Origin: Hirsutella rhossiliensis | Lineage: Eukaryota; Ascomycota; Sordariomycetes; Hypocreales; Ophiocordycipitaceae | Reading direction: 5' to 3' | Length of the DNA stretch: 64,000 nt | NCBI RefSeq assembly: GCF_020360975.1 | Contig: NW_025408675.1 | Span: 2,914,001-2,978,000 of the forward strand | In this document: piece by piece, positions 22,591 to 34,839 of the stretch | Layout of the letters: every line of letters begins with the position of its first letter | Numbering within the stretch: position 1 is the first letter of the stretch | The notes under the pieces: generated by a model | Seen by the model: only the letters and a program-made list of their open reading frames with translations | Told to the model about the DNA's origin: nothing | Database searches by the model: none | Program-made: the position numbers and the translations under genes

Positions 22591-23190
22591 AGTTAACTAA
22601 CGGTAATATTTAGAGTAATATAGAACCTTTAGCTATAGGTTATCTTTTAACTAATAACTCTAAAAGCCCGCGTTTCTTACCTTCTCTTACCCCTTTATCT
22701 TCTCTCTAGCTATATATACTATACTTAATATCGCTTTAAATAGTAAAGTTTTAGTCTACTTATAGTAAAATCGAAGCTAAGTAAAGTAAGAACGAAATAA
22801 GCGTAATTTATTAAGCGTTAGCATTCTACTATTTACGCCGAGACCTATTAACTCTCTAGCTAGTATAAGGAATATAAAGCTAAGACCTATTATAATTAGT
22901 ATCGTAGTATATATATACCTATTAAAATAGGTATCTCTTTTTTACTTAGTATAGCAATATATAATAAGCCTAGAAGACTATAAGGTTAAATTAGTAGGCT
23001 AAAGCTTAAGAGAATATACGCTTATACTAGTAAAGAAGTACTTAGTTTAGTTTAGTTTTAATTTAGTTTAGTATATTTTCCGTTTAGTAACTTTTAGTCG
23101 CTTAGGTCTCTATAAGGGAGTATAAGATATACTAAGCTAGTAGGTATCTATATATTATATATTATATACTTTACCTACTACCTAGTATTT
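22591..23190. other. RIPed flank between two LINEs
   Basis: TA-rich sequence between the 5' end of the left LINE and the second LINE. No domain recognised; it may include the 3' untranslated part of the second LINE. Confidence 0.35.
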
Positions 23191-25240
23191 TATTAGCTTA
23201 ACGGCGCTTATAATAAACCTATTACTTATTAGCGGGACGTTTAAGTATAAAGAGAAAGCTATCCTATAGTTAGATTAGCTAATTTACTTTTAGGGCCTTA
23301 TAGCCCTTAATAACCTTAGCGATTATATAGTCGCGAGACCTTAACGCTACCTAAGATCGGAGTAGGTAATAAAAAGAATTAAGAGGAAAGGGTAAGGTAA
23401 GAAAGAAGAATAATAACTATTTAATAGCGTAAGTAAATCCCTTTAAAGAAAGAGCTTCCTTTTACTAGCTTAATAAATTTATTAAAGTTTTTATTAATTA
23501 TATAGTTAATAGCTATAAGCAGCGAACGTATAAGCTATATATAATACTATAATATAACCTTTTTATAGTAAAAGATATATATTAGCTCTTTTCGTTATCT
23601 ATATAAGTATATTAGTCGCGTATTATTATAACTAAACTTTTTATAGTAGTTAGTAAAATCCTTATAATAGGTTCTTACTATAAGTAAGTTATAAAGTAAG
23701 GGCTAAGAGAGCGCTAATTTTAATAAAGAGCTAGTTATAGCTTTAAGCCTTAAGTCTCTATATTATTTTAGTATAAAGGCTTCTTATTAAGCCTTAAAAG
23801 CCTCTTTTAGCTACTATTAAGTAATCTTTTATAGGTACGCTAAAGTTAAGATATTATTAATAGGTTTTAATAGTAATACTCTTACTTTTATTAAAGTATT
23901 AGCCTCCTCGTTACCTAGGATATTAATATAGCTAGGGATCTAATAGACCTTTATAGCTCTATATTTTTACGCTAAAGATTAAAACTTAAGGAAGACCTCT
24001 TATAAGAAGTCGCTTAGCGTGCCCTATAAGTATATTATAGTTACGAGGTTATTAAGGTTAATAAAGATATAGTTAGTTTCTAAAAAGCTTACTATAGCCT
24101 TTAACCCCTTTAATATACCTTTTACCTTAGTATCGAAAACCTTAGTAGGCCTAAGATAGCCCTTATCGTATAAAACGGTAGATCTATCCTAATAAATAAT
24201 ATAGCTATATCTAGGATAGCCTTTAATAAAATAGGACCTATTAAAATAAACGACTAAGGTTTAGGGTAATAGTGCTTAAAGCTAATCGCGAAGTTTCTTT
24301 ACTATCTTATTTTTCGATATACTTTATAAAGGCATAGTTTACTCTTAGATAAATCCATGCTATAGTAAGGTAGGCCTTAAGCAGCTTATTAGTAATTTAT
24401 TAAAGCGCTATAGCTTAGTCTAAGAGGGTTCTAGCTACTTTTAGTACTTTAGCTTAATTATTTTATTTATAATAAGGGCTTTTAGCTTCGACGTATACTT
24501 TATAAGCGGATAAGCTTTATCTAAGGATTTAAGACGTATAGTAAATATAATCTAGCGCGCCTTAAGTAATAAAGGGACCGGCGGTATCCCTACTTCTTAG
24601 TATAGAATATTCGTTAGTATAGTTCTCTATACTAATAGGATAGCTTAAAGAGATATATAGAGTACCTTACTTATCTTTTTTATAAGGTATCCGATCTTAG
24701 ACGGTCCTTCCTTACCTAGCTTAGCTTAGCACGGGGATATAAAACTAAGATACTAAACTTCTACCGCGTAAAGTAGTACTAAAATAATATAGGTATAGAC
24801 CGCTTATCGTATAATACTTAGTAGAGGACTATAGTTAGTATTTATTAGTCTCTTAAGATAGAAGGCGACTACTTATACCTTAGCTATTTATTTCTTAATA
24901 TAAATCTTAAAAGATAGTATACTATTAAGCTAGACGCTAAGCTAGTATATAGCTTAGTTTAGCCGTTTCTTAAATTTGCTATAAAGTACTAATAGCGCTA
25001 TCTTAGGCATCGTTTAAGAGAAGTATAATACTTCTATCTTCTTAAGGTTAAAGGAGATCCTATTAACGGCGCCTTACGATATAAGCTTACCTATAAGGTA
25101 AGATACTTTAGTAGACGTCTCGTTTAAGCTATTACTAATATAAAGAATAGTAGTATTATCTATATAGCTAAAACGCCCTTTTAAGCTACTTTAATAGGGA
25201 TAAGGGTATATACTTAAAGTATATATAGTATATAGCAAAG
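23190..25240 (-). mobile_element. Second LINE, 5'-truncated (RT end plus RNase H, RIPed)
   Basis: The minus-strand translation shows KGRFSYIDNTTILYISNSL at about 25140-25190, the YxDD box of a LINE reverse transcriptase with one Asp changed to Asn. Further on come FDTKVKGILKGLKAI (about 24090-24150) and IPSYINILGNEEANTL (about 23900-23950), matching RNase H VFDAExxGALxGLKxA and IPGHxxIxGNEEAD. Upstream RT motifs are not visible beyond about 25240, so the element looks 5'-truncated. It differs in sequence from the inverted pair. Borders are approximate. Confidence 0.75.
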
Positions 25241-26035
25241 GATTAGTAAAGTAATTAACTACGTAATTATCTAATTATTAGTCTTATATATAGCTTTAAG
25301 GGCCTTAGGTTATAAATATAAGTCTTAGAGATTTCTTTATTTTATACCTCTTTATCTCTATTAAAGTTAGGTAACTAGTAGACTTTACTTTAAAAGGGAA
25401 AAATAAAAATTTAAATTAACTATAATTAAAGAAGATACCTAATTAAATAATTAAGGTCTTTATAAAGCCTTTAAGTATACTTAGAAGTAAGTTAAAAGGG
25501 GAGTACTAAGGGTCTTATCCCTTTAACGGGCTAATATCTATAAGGGTATAATCTTACTTATTAAACTCCTCCCTAGCGACTTTCCGACCTAAGATACTAA
25601 TAGAAAAGGCGTAATAATAATAGGTAAGGCTCTCTTCCTAAGTACGTAAGTAAGTAAATAAACTATTAATAGAACTTTTCTCCTTTACTATAATCCCTTC
25701 CCTTTACGTTATTTATTCCTCCTTTTACTTATAAGCTACTTATTTAGCTCTTTCCTATCTTTACTTATATACTTCCTTTTTTAGATAATTATCTACTACC
25801 CCTTATATACGCTCCTAAGTATTTACGCTTATTATTCCTAAGGGTATTAAGGAAATAAAGTAGTTAGTATCTTTACTAGTCTATAGCTTTAGGTATAGCT
25901 AGATTAAATAAGCTATAGAGTCTTATAGACTAGTTATTATCGCGTTACTAATAGTCTTATATAAATATATAGAATTATATTAATAGGTATATCGTAATAT
26001 ATAGAAAATAGTAGATACTATCTTATCCTTTTAAC
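25241..26035. other. Unidentified RIPed sequence
   Basis: Very TA-rich, with no recognised domain on either strand. It separates the truncated LINE from the kinase relic. Confidence 0.35.
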
Positions 26036-26830
26036 GTATTAATATTATTAATAGACTTCTTAAATACTTTAATAATTAGCTTATAAAGAATCTTAGGATC
26101 CTTTAGTATCCTAACTAAGAGCCCGTCCCTATAAGGGAATAAGATCCCTTATAAGTCTTTATAAAAAGGCTTAATATAGTTAAACTCTAGTTATAGAAAT
26201 TCCTTTAAGATATCCTTAAATCTATTAACGTATATATACCCTTATATAGCGCTCGTAATCTCTTAATAGCTACTAGTATACTACTTAGTTAATAGACTTA
26301 GTATAGGCTGCTCCTTTTAGTTATATAGTAATTCCTAACCTCGATAATTATATAGCTAGCGGAGTATATAGAAGAACGACTTTAAACCGTGCTAGTAAAT
26401 ATAAGAGATCCCTTATAAAACCTTAATTACTATAAACTCTATTATACTAGTACGATACCGCGCCCTACTATACTTACTACCTAGCTCCTTAATAAGGTCT
26501 AAGTTAATTAATATACTTATATAGCTAGTCGTTTTATAGTCGGTTATAATAAAATTATTCTTAGATACGTCTTAGTATAGGACGTTGCCTTTAAGGTATA
26601 GGGACCTATATACCTTAATAGCGTTATAAACTTATTACCTAGGCTATTTAATTAGGCTATTTATTAAGCTATAGGACTATAAGAATTCTAGAACTTTATT
26701 TATTTATTATTAGCTTTTAGAAATAATAGTCTTATCCTAGGAGTATTAGTCTAGACTCTAGAAGCGGGCTTATAACTATAGGTAGTATAGTAAGGCTCTA
26801 AAACGTAATCTCTTTAGACCGAATAGATCC
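26036..26830 (-). pseudogene. FunK1-type fungal protein kinase (RIPed)
   Basis: The minus-strand reading from about 26650 down gives SLYLKGNVLY-stop-DVSKNNFIITD, the catalytic loop of FunK1 kinases (HRDxSxNNIIIxD, with His now Tyr and Arg a stop). It continues with SILINLDLIKELGS (the family has LIDLDLA), GARHRTGTMEF-like RARYRTSIIEF, LKSFFYILRxLY, and a tail with KEFL...PFYKDL and ILFPYRDGLL, all at the usual spacing. The protein phosphorylates unknown targets; the family is expanded in many fungi. There are many TAG/TAA codons and Met is lost. The N-lobe is not clearly readable above 26830. RIP implies that this gene existed in more than one copy or was caught between repeats. Confidence 0.8.
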
Positions 26831-28859
26831 TAGTATAGATAAGGTATTTAGTACTATAAAAGTAGCTTAAGTTTACTTAAAATAATAGTAAAAGGTATCT
26901 AACCTAAAGAGGAGGCTATTAAGAAGGAGATATAAAATGTTTAGCGGTAGTAGAATACTATAAAGTAAAAGCTCTTATTTTAAAAAAGAAGAGATAAAGA
27001 AAGGTAGAAATAAAAAGAAAATAAATAGTAATAAAAGCTAAGAAATAAAAGAAGGAGATAAACTATTATCCTAGGTAAGAGCTAAAGCTTCTTAATCTAG
27101 AAATACTATATAAGCCGCGATATACTCGCGGGCTATAATATATATCTAAGCCTAGGACTAGCCTTAATACTACTGCCGCTATAGTAAGGAACTAAGTATA
27201 GCCTATTAGTCCTAAGATAAAACCGCTTAAGAAGATAATAAGTAGCCGCTTAATAGCCTCTTAGGCCTCGACTACCTAGCCCGCGTTAAGGCCGGTATTA
27301 ACCGCGAAGGCTAGTATATACGGCTGCTACTAGCGGGCGAGAACTATAGCGCTAGCTCTATATAGCGCGGAATCTACCTTAATCTAAGCCCTTAATAGCT
27401 TAATAGATATATAGTTCTATAATAAGGTAGAAAAGTTATATACTTATAAGGTAGCTAAGAATAGTAATAAGTAAAATATTAGTAATATCTTATATATATA
27501 TATACTTTAATCGTACGTTTAGCTATACCTTTTATATCGTGCTACCTTTTATCCTTAAGCTAAAGCTATAGATATATATATATATATAGGTATATAGGCA
27601 TAGCCTTATAGGTCTAGTAATAGGTCGCCTAAGAAAAGTTACTCCTTTATTAGCTTTTATTATTACTCTTTAACGCTACCTTACTAGTCTAACTCTTAGT
27701 ATAGTTAAAAGTAATAAAGGTACTATCCCTTACCCCTCTTTTAGTAATACCCCTCTTTTAATAGCGTAATTAAAAAAAACTTTATTAAAAGTCTACCTAT
27801 TAGCAGACTAGGGCTACTATGTTAGGGAGGGACCTAGAGAAGGGATCCCTAGCCTATATAGTAGGAACGTATAAAGACTTCCTAAGTAAGGAAGGCTACC
27901 CCTTTATACGTAAGTATAGCTAGTAAAGGTTCTTACTTAAGAGGTCCCTAGAAGTCCTTAAGACCTCTTATATAAATAGCCCCTTTAAACTACCCCCTTT
28001 AAAAAGAGAATATATATCTTAAACCTAGCTATATAACCCCCTTATTCCGATATATATTAATATAATATTTTACCGATACTACTATTTTACTTATACTAAT
28101 TCTAGCGAACTTTAAATATACTTATAAGCTATTACTTAGAGTAGATAGAGAATTAACTAATTTCTACTTTTTAGGAGTTAAATATTTTTATAGGGCGCTC
28201 TAGTCTATATAAACGTTATACGCGAAATTCCTATTTAGCCGCGTAATCTTCCTCTCCTTCCCTCTAATAATAATCCTTATTATTCCTTTACTATATATTT
28301 AAAATAGCCTTAAAACGGCCTAGACGTATCTATATAAAGGAGAAATAGGCATTTATTATATTATAAATTATAAACAACGTCTTTTTATAGTATCGCATAG
28401 CTTAAAAGTATAATATACTTTAGTAGTTTATTTCCGACTAATAAAAGACTAAGTAGCCCTAGTTAATTAAATATAGACTTATAAATACTTAAAAATAAAT
28501 TAAAAGGCTCGGTCTATCTCTTAGGTTAATTATTAAGAATCTCTTAGCTCTACTCTCGATATATAGCCTCTAGTAAGTTATACCGCGGTAACGACTATAA
28601 GGAGGTTTTGCGTAAGTAAGGCACCTCTTTACTTATACGCTCTTAAGGTACAGACTTTTAAATAGCACCGGCCGAGTAGTTAAATATTATAGTAGAGTAA
28701 GGATTATTAGATTCTTATAGTATAGGTAGAAGGCAATAGTTATATAGTATAAGCGTAATATAAGTAAAGTACTAGATCTATAAGTATAGTAATATTTATT
28801 AAAGCGTTAGATAAAGGTTCTTTTACTATTATTAAAGCTACTTTTATTACTCCCTTAAA
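26831..28859. other. Unidentified RIPed sequence
   Basis: About 2 kb between the kinase relic and the right LINE. The part up to about 27130 may hold the kinase N-terminal half, on the minus strand. Near 27826 a run starting TGTTAGGGAGGG resembles the 5' end of an LTR, but I find no second copy. Nothing else is recognised. Confidence 0.35.
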
Positions 28860-29149
28860 AATATTATTATATTTTCTCGGCTAACTTTTCGAAACTAAGC
28901 TTAAAATATAAAAAAGGTATATACTTAAAACCGCCGCGAATAGCGTATTACGCCCCCCTAAGTATAGCCTTATATAGCTACTAACGGGTACGTAATATAC
29001 TATTAAAGATTATAAATTAAGCGAGGTTCTCCTTTATATAGGTAGAAAACTCTTCCCTGCCCTTACTAACTAAGGGTATATACCCCCCGCTAACGTAACC
29101 TAGCCCGGACCCGACTTAGGACCCCGGCCTAGACCTAAGGAGGGCCCCT

Positions 29150-30620
29150 TTAACTTTAACCCCTTAACCTAAGGGTCGAAATAAGTACCTTAGAGGCTAG
29201 GGCCTACTTAAAAGAAGCTTTAAAAGGCTAACGCCCTTTAAGGACCCTAGAAGAAAGGCCTAGGACCTAAGACTAGGACCTAGAGGATATAGAGATAGAA
29301 GATAATACCTAGCCTATACTAAAGACTAGCTTCTTTAAGCCTAGCTTAGCCCTACCTTAAGCTAGCTACTTCTAGCTTAACTAGCCTTTAAAGTAAGTAA
29401 AGGGGTAAAAAAGAGCTACCCTTAATAGCCCTATTAGCCCTATACCTATCTAACCTACGTTCTAATACTTATAGTAGACCTAGCCCTAGCCCTAGTACCC
29501 CTTCCCTAAGGACTAGGCCTAGGGCTTCCTTTAGTAGGCCCTCTAGGCCTTTAAGGAAGCCTAAAAAATCGAACCCTTTTATAGGACCCTTATAAAAGGG
29601 CTCGAGAAGGTAGCTATAAGAACCCTAGACTATTAATAGCCCTTATAATAGCCCATATACTAGCCTAAGGCAGCTTAGTAGCTTAAGGCTACCTAAGGAA
29701 ACCTTAAAGCGAGCTCGTAAGCTAAGGTTACTATAAAGAAGGCGCTTAAGGCCCTAGCTAAGACCCTAGCTAAGGCTATAGTAAAAGCCCTAGTAAAAGC
29801 CTTAACTAAGGCCCTAGCTAAAAGGAACGTAAAAGAGGACTTTTAACTTATCCTAAAGCTAAAAAAGGAATACTTAACGCTTACTATTAACCTTATTACT
29901 CTTTATAATAAGCTTAATAAGGCTATAAAGGAACTAGCTATATTAGCTCTATTAACTTTAAATAAAAGTAATATAGTTATAACGATAAAGGCCCTATATA
30001 TAGTAAAGAAGCTTTTAAAGTAATAGGAAAAATAGTCCCTATACCTTAAGGAGCTACCTATTAAATCGGCCGACCTTCTTACTAGCTAGACTAACTTAGT
30101 AGCCCGGAGCGTCCCTAACCTCCTAGAGACCCCTATCCTTAATATCTTCGCCGTAAAAGCTAAAACCTTTAGCGGGATCGATATCCTAGGGCAGCCTTAG
30201 TAGCTAGGTACCTTAAGCCTAATATAAAAGGTAGGATCTATTATCTTTATAGTCCCTTTAAAGGCTATAAGGGCTAAATACTAAAAAGAAAGCCTCTATA
30301 TAGTAAGCCTATAGATTTAAGTTAAGGCCTATAAGGAATATACTATATATATATAGTACTATAGGTGCCTTTCCTTTAGCTATAACCCCTAGACCTACTA
30401 GTAGCCTATTAGGTATACCTTTTACTTAGAAAGGTACTTAACTAAGGACTATAACTACCCTAGCTATAAGGCTAGATAAGGCTACTCTTACTTTAAGGTT
30501 TAATACTATAACTATAAGGGAGAGCACCTTATAACTAATAAGGTATAATATAGAGTTTATAAGGGAATAACTAATACTTAATAGCCCTAGCCCCTTTACG
30601 CTTATAAGGCCCTTAAAGCC
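29150..30620 (+). pseudogene. LINE ORF1 (Gag-like, zinc knuckles), right copy (RIPed)
   Basis: The C-terminal part at about 30350-30530 reads YYRCLSFSYNP, YTFYLERYLTKDYNYPSY and YYNYKGE. Restoring Tyr to Cys or His gives three consecutive CCHC knuckles (CxxCxxxGHxxxxC type), the nucleic-acid-binding end of Tad-type ORF1. Upstream sequence (about 29700-29990) is Ala/Lys-rich and helix-prone, as expected for the oligomerising part. Confidence 0.8.
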
Positions 30621-30629
30621 CTTTAGGCC

Positions 30630-33600
30630 CCCTAGGCCTAACTATAACCCTATTAATATTATATAGTATAATACTAATAGGTAAGAAATAGCTAACCTAT
30701 CGATCTTAGAGTAGGCCCTAGAAATAAAAGCGGACCTTATCTTATTATAAGAGCCCTACCTTTATAAGATCGATAATAGCTATATCCTTATATAGTATTT
30801 AGCTTATAACGTTATAACCCCTATCCCTTCTACTAACTTTCTTAAGCTCGCTAAGAGGCCTAGGGTTATAGTATATAAGAGGAAGGAAGCTTAGATAAAA
30901 GCTAGCCCTAGCTTTAACCTCTTTTACAATCTAAATATATAGGCTATAAAGGTAAAAGGTATTAAACTATTTACCCTTACTAACTTATATAACGAAAAAG
31001 AGGTTAAAGGGGCCTTAGCTAGCTAAGGCTAGTAAGGGCCCCTTATAATAAAAAGGCTACTACTAATAGCCTAACTCTTATAATAGCCCTTCCTCTTAGT
31101 AAGGGACTTTAACTTATACTACCCTTAATAGAACCCTTTTATAGAACCCTTTAAGGCCTATAAGGTAGAAGCCCTTATTAGCTAGCTTAACCGCTATAAA
31201 GCTTTATTACTAATAGACCTTAAGGTAGCTATAAAAGGTACTTATTAAAGGAAAGGCTTAAAGGGGGCCTTAGTTATAGACCTTACTTTCTATAGCCCTT
31301 TTAAATACCTAACCTAGGCTAACTTCCGCTTCCTAAAGGCTATAAGCTTAGATTATAAGCCTATAGCCTTTAAAGCTAGCTTAAGGGGCCCTAATAAGCC
31401 CTTACTAGCTAGGCCTACTACCTATAATTATAGGAAAGTAAACTAAAAGGTAATTTTAAAATACTTAGCTAAGAAGGAATAAGACCTTCTTATAGCTATA
31501 AAGAGGGCTATAAAAAAGATAACTTAGAAAGGATAGCTTCCCTTTTAATAAGAACCCTTATAGAGGCCTTAAACGTAGCGATATTAAAAAAGAAGCCTTA
31601 TAAGGGATCTAAGCCCTAGTAGACTAACGAGCTAACCTACCTTTAAAAAGCCCTAAGCTTAGCTTAACGGGCCTATAAGCTAGCCTAAGATAAGGAGAGC
31701 TAAAAGAGCTTTATAAAGGCCCGAAATAGCTTTAAGTATATTATTAAGGCTACTAAAAAGCAATACTAAGAGAGCTTCTTAATAAAAGTAATAGGAAAGG
31801 ACGTCTTTATAGCCTTTTTCTATACTAAGGCTAGAGCTAACCCTACCCTTCTTAGTATCTTATATATAAAAGAAGGGATAGAGGTAAAAGCTAATACCTT
31901 TATAGAAAAATATAAGGCCTTCCTAATAACCTTTTTTCTAACCTTAGACCCTAGCCCTAGCCCTTTATTTAGCCCCCCTTAGAGCCTAGAAAAAGAAGAG
32001 CCCCTAAGCTATATAGGTAGTAAGGGCATAGTTAAGTAGGACTAGCTAAAGCTAAAGGACCCTAAGATTAAGAGGGCTATTTTTAGCTCTTTTAATAAGA
32101 AAGCCCTTAGCCTAGACTCCCTTAGCTTCCTCCCTATTTAATACGCGTATAAGGCTATCCCTATAGTCTTTAATAGGGCCTATAAAGCTTTATTTAACTA
32201 AGGATACTACCCTAAGGTATAAAAAGAAGCTATAAGAATTATACTTCCTAAGTAAAATAAGCTAGACTATACTATCCCTAAGGCCTATAAGGTTATAAGT
32301 CTACTTAACTACTTAGGAAAGGTCCTTAAAAAGCTATATACTACCTAGCTAAGCTATTTAGCTAATATAGCTAGGCTTTTAAACCCTATATAGCTAAGAG
32401 GATAAAAATAGCGGTTAGCTATAGACACGGCCTTCCTCCTTCTATACTATATCTAAAAGAAGCGGGAGTCTAATAAGAAGGCTATTACTAGTACCCTCTT
32501 ATTAGATATAAAGGGCGCCTTCGATTTTATATTAAAGGAATAGCTTATAAGGGTCCTAAGGGACCTAAACCTCCTTAAGGCCCTTATAAGCTAGGTAAAC
32601 TACTTCCTTACTAAAAGGAAGATCTAGCTAGCCTTTAAAGGGTAAGTCTAGCCCCTTATAGACCTAGTAATAGGGGTGCCTTAAGGGTCCCTTATTAGCC
32701 TTATTTTATTCCTCTTATATATAAGGGGGATACTAGCGGCTAAGGGATACTAGCTATCTTATATAGATAACTTTAGTATCTCTATAACGTCGACCTTAGC
32801 TAAGAAGAACGTTTAGTAGCTAGAAGTAATAGCTACTAACTTATTTAAATAAGTTAAAGACTAAGGGGTTTACTTTAACCCCTTAAAGATAGAACTTATT
32901 TACTTTAGTAAGTAATAGTAGCTTATTTTAGAGGGTATAATAGTAGGAGGCTTATTTTTTAAGGCAAAGCCCTTAGTATAGTAGCTAGGGGTCTTCTTTA
33001 ATTCTAGGCTCCTATTTAAATAATATATTAAGAAGAAGGTAGCCTTTATATAAGCTACCTTTAAAAGACTATCCTACTTAACCTCTATATAAAAGGGACT
33101 ATTATTTAGAGCCTCTAAATAGCTCTACTAGGCCTATATAACCTCTATAATAGACTATAGGGCCTAGCTCTAGTATAGGGGGCCTAAGACCCTTAAGAGC
33201 CTTATAAAGCCTTTTTAAAAGCTATAAAACTAAGCTCTTTTAAAGGTCTTAGGGGCCTTTAAAGGATCTCTTATTAAGGCTTTAAAAGCTAAAGCGGCCT
33301 TACTACTACTAGAGGTATAATTTAAAAGGGCATGCCTCTCCTACGCCCTTTAGACCTTATACTTCTTACCTAGTTACCTTATAAGGTAGGCTTACGACCT
33401 AGCTATATAAGATAACCTCGCTAACTTAGGCTCTAACCTAAGGGCCTTAAGCTATATTAGGCTATATATATAGCTCTTCCGCTTCCTTAAAGGCCTAGTA
33501 GCCCTTATAGGACTTAATTATAACTTAGAAAGATAGAAAGCTAGCTAGGAGCCCTTATAGGCCCTAGAGCCTAAGGCCTTTATTATAATAATAAGGGCCC

Positions 33601-34640
33601 CTAAGCCCTTAGCTAAGAAGTAATACTAATGCCTCTTAGCTAGCCTAGCTAGCTTAAAGGACTTTAGGTTATAGCCCTTAGCTTTCTATACTAACGGCTT
33701 TAAGAGGTGCCTTAAGGGGTCCCTTATAAAGACTAACGCTTACTCCTTTTATAAAATAGGCTTAGAAAATAGGCCTATTAAGGCGTACTATAAGAACCTA
33801 GGGCCCTCGATTAAAGTAGCTAACGTAAAGCTATTTACGATACTAAGGGTCTTAGAGGACCTAGCTAAGAGGCCTTAGCCCTTAAAGCTTAGCCCTCTTA
33901 ACCCCTTTATAAATACCTATATCTTTATAAATAGCTAAGCCGCTATAAGGAAGGTTATAGGTTTCTTAGACCTAGCTATATATATTAAAAGGCTCCTATC
34001 TAGCTTAGAAGCCTTTTATAACGTATAGCTATACTAGTACCCTAGCTATATAAGGATCTTTAGTAACGAGCTAGCTAACTAGCTAGCTAAAAGAAGCTTA
34101 GGGGCCCCTACCTAAGGGACCCCCTTAGTCTTTATTAGCTACTTATAAAGAAAGGTCTAGTAAGCTATTAAGGACTATTAAAAGGGACTCTAGGCTACTA
34201 AGGCGGCTAAAGGCCTTAAAGCTAAGGGCCTAGGCAAGCACTATATATCTATTTAAAAGACCCCCTACCTAGCCCTTAGCCTAGAAAAGGACCTTATAGG
34301 GAGGCCTAGGCCGACCCTCTCGGCCTTTTACTAGCTCCTTTTTAGGGCCGGCTTCTTATTTTCCTTCCTAAAAAGGACTAATAAGGTAGACCGAGACAAC
34401 TACCGCTATAGCTAAGGAAGGTATATAGCTAGGCACCTTATCTTAAGGTGCCTAAACTATAAGAGGGAAAGAGAGGTCCTTTACTAGACCTTTAAGAGAT
34501 AGAAGGGGGCCCTTAGCCTACTTATTCTCTATAGCTTTAAGGAAGGAAGGGAAGCCCTTTTAACCTTCTTAGCTAAAATAAAGATAGGGATAGCTATATA
34601 GCTCGAAAAGGAGTAACCTAGGGGCCCTAGGGCCCTTAAG
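30630..34640 (+). pseudogene. LINE ORF2 (endonuclease, RT, RNase H), right copy (RIPed)
   Basis: Endonuclease: ILxQYNTNR-like start near 30650 and ADLILL-stop-EPY near 30734 (family VLLQEP), with RDFNL near 31105. RT: GVP-stop-GSLISLILFL at about 32678-32715 (GVPQGSPxSPxLF) and SYIDNFSI at about 32758-32780 (YxDD with Asp to Asn). RNase H: FYTNGFKR near 33690 (catalytic Asp of YTDGS now Asn) and FSNELANQLAK near 34060 (GNExAD-like). The end has FLFSFLKRTNKVDRDNYRY and LILRCLNYKRERE, the C-terminal Cys/His-rich module. All stops fit RIP. Confidence 0.88.
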
Positions 34641-34839
34641 GGTAGAAATTACCGCGTAGGAAGAACTAGACTAACCTTTCCTTTATTATTACCTTTATAG
34701 CTACTATTTCCCTAATTAGTTATAAGCCCCTAGGTTCTATAGCTAGCTAGGACTACTAATAGGGGCCTAAGCCCTTACTAGCCTCGCTATAGCCCTAGAG
34801 GCTATATATAAGTAATAATATTAAAAAAAAAGAAAAAAA

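Larger units (their letters stand above)
28860..34839 (+). mobile_element. Tad/I-type LINE, right copy (full-length, RIPed)
   Basis: A nearly 6-kb non-LTR retrotransposon with two former ORFs and an A-rich 3' end (34823-34839). It is the inverted partner of 16623-22590. Domain order is ORF1 with zinc knuckles; ORF2 with APE endonuclease, reverse transcriptase, RNase H and a final Cys/His-rich part, which places it in the Tad/I group typical of filamentous fungi. It is fully RIPed, including the 3' end. Confidence 0.9.

Noticed and set aside
27826..28090. Possible solo LTR starting TGTTAGGG
   Set aside because: No second copy in the window and no target duplication found.
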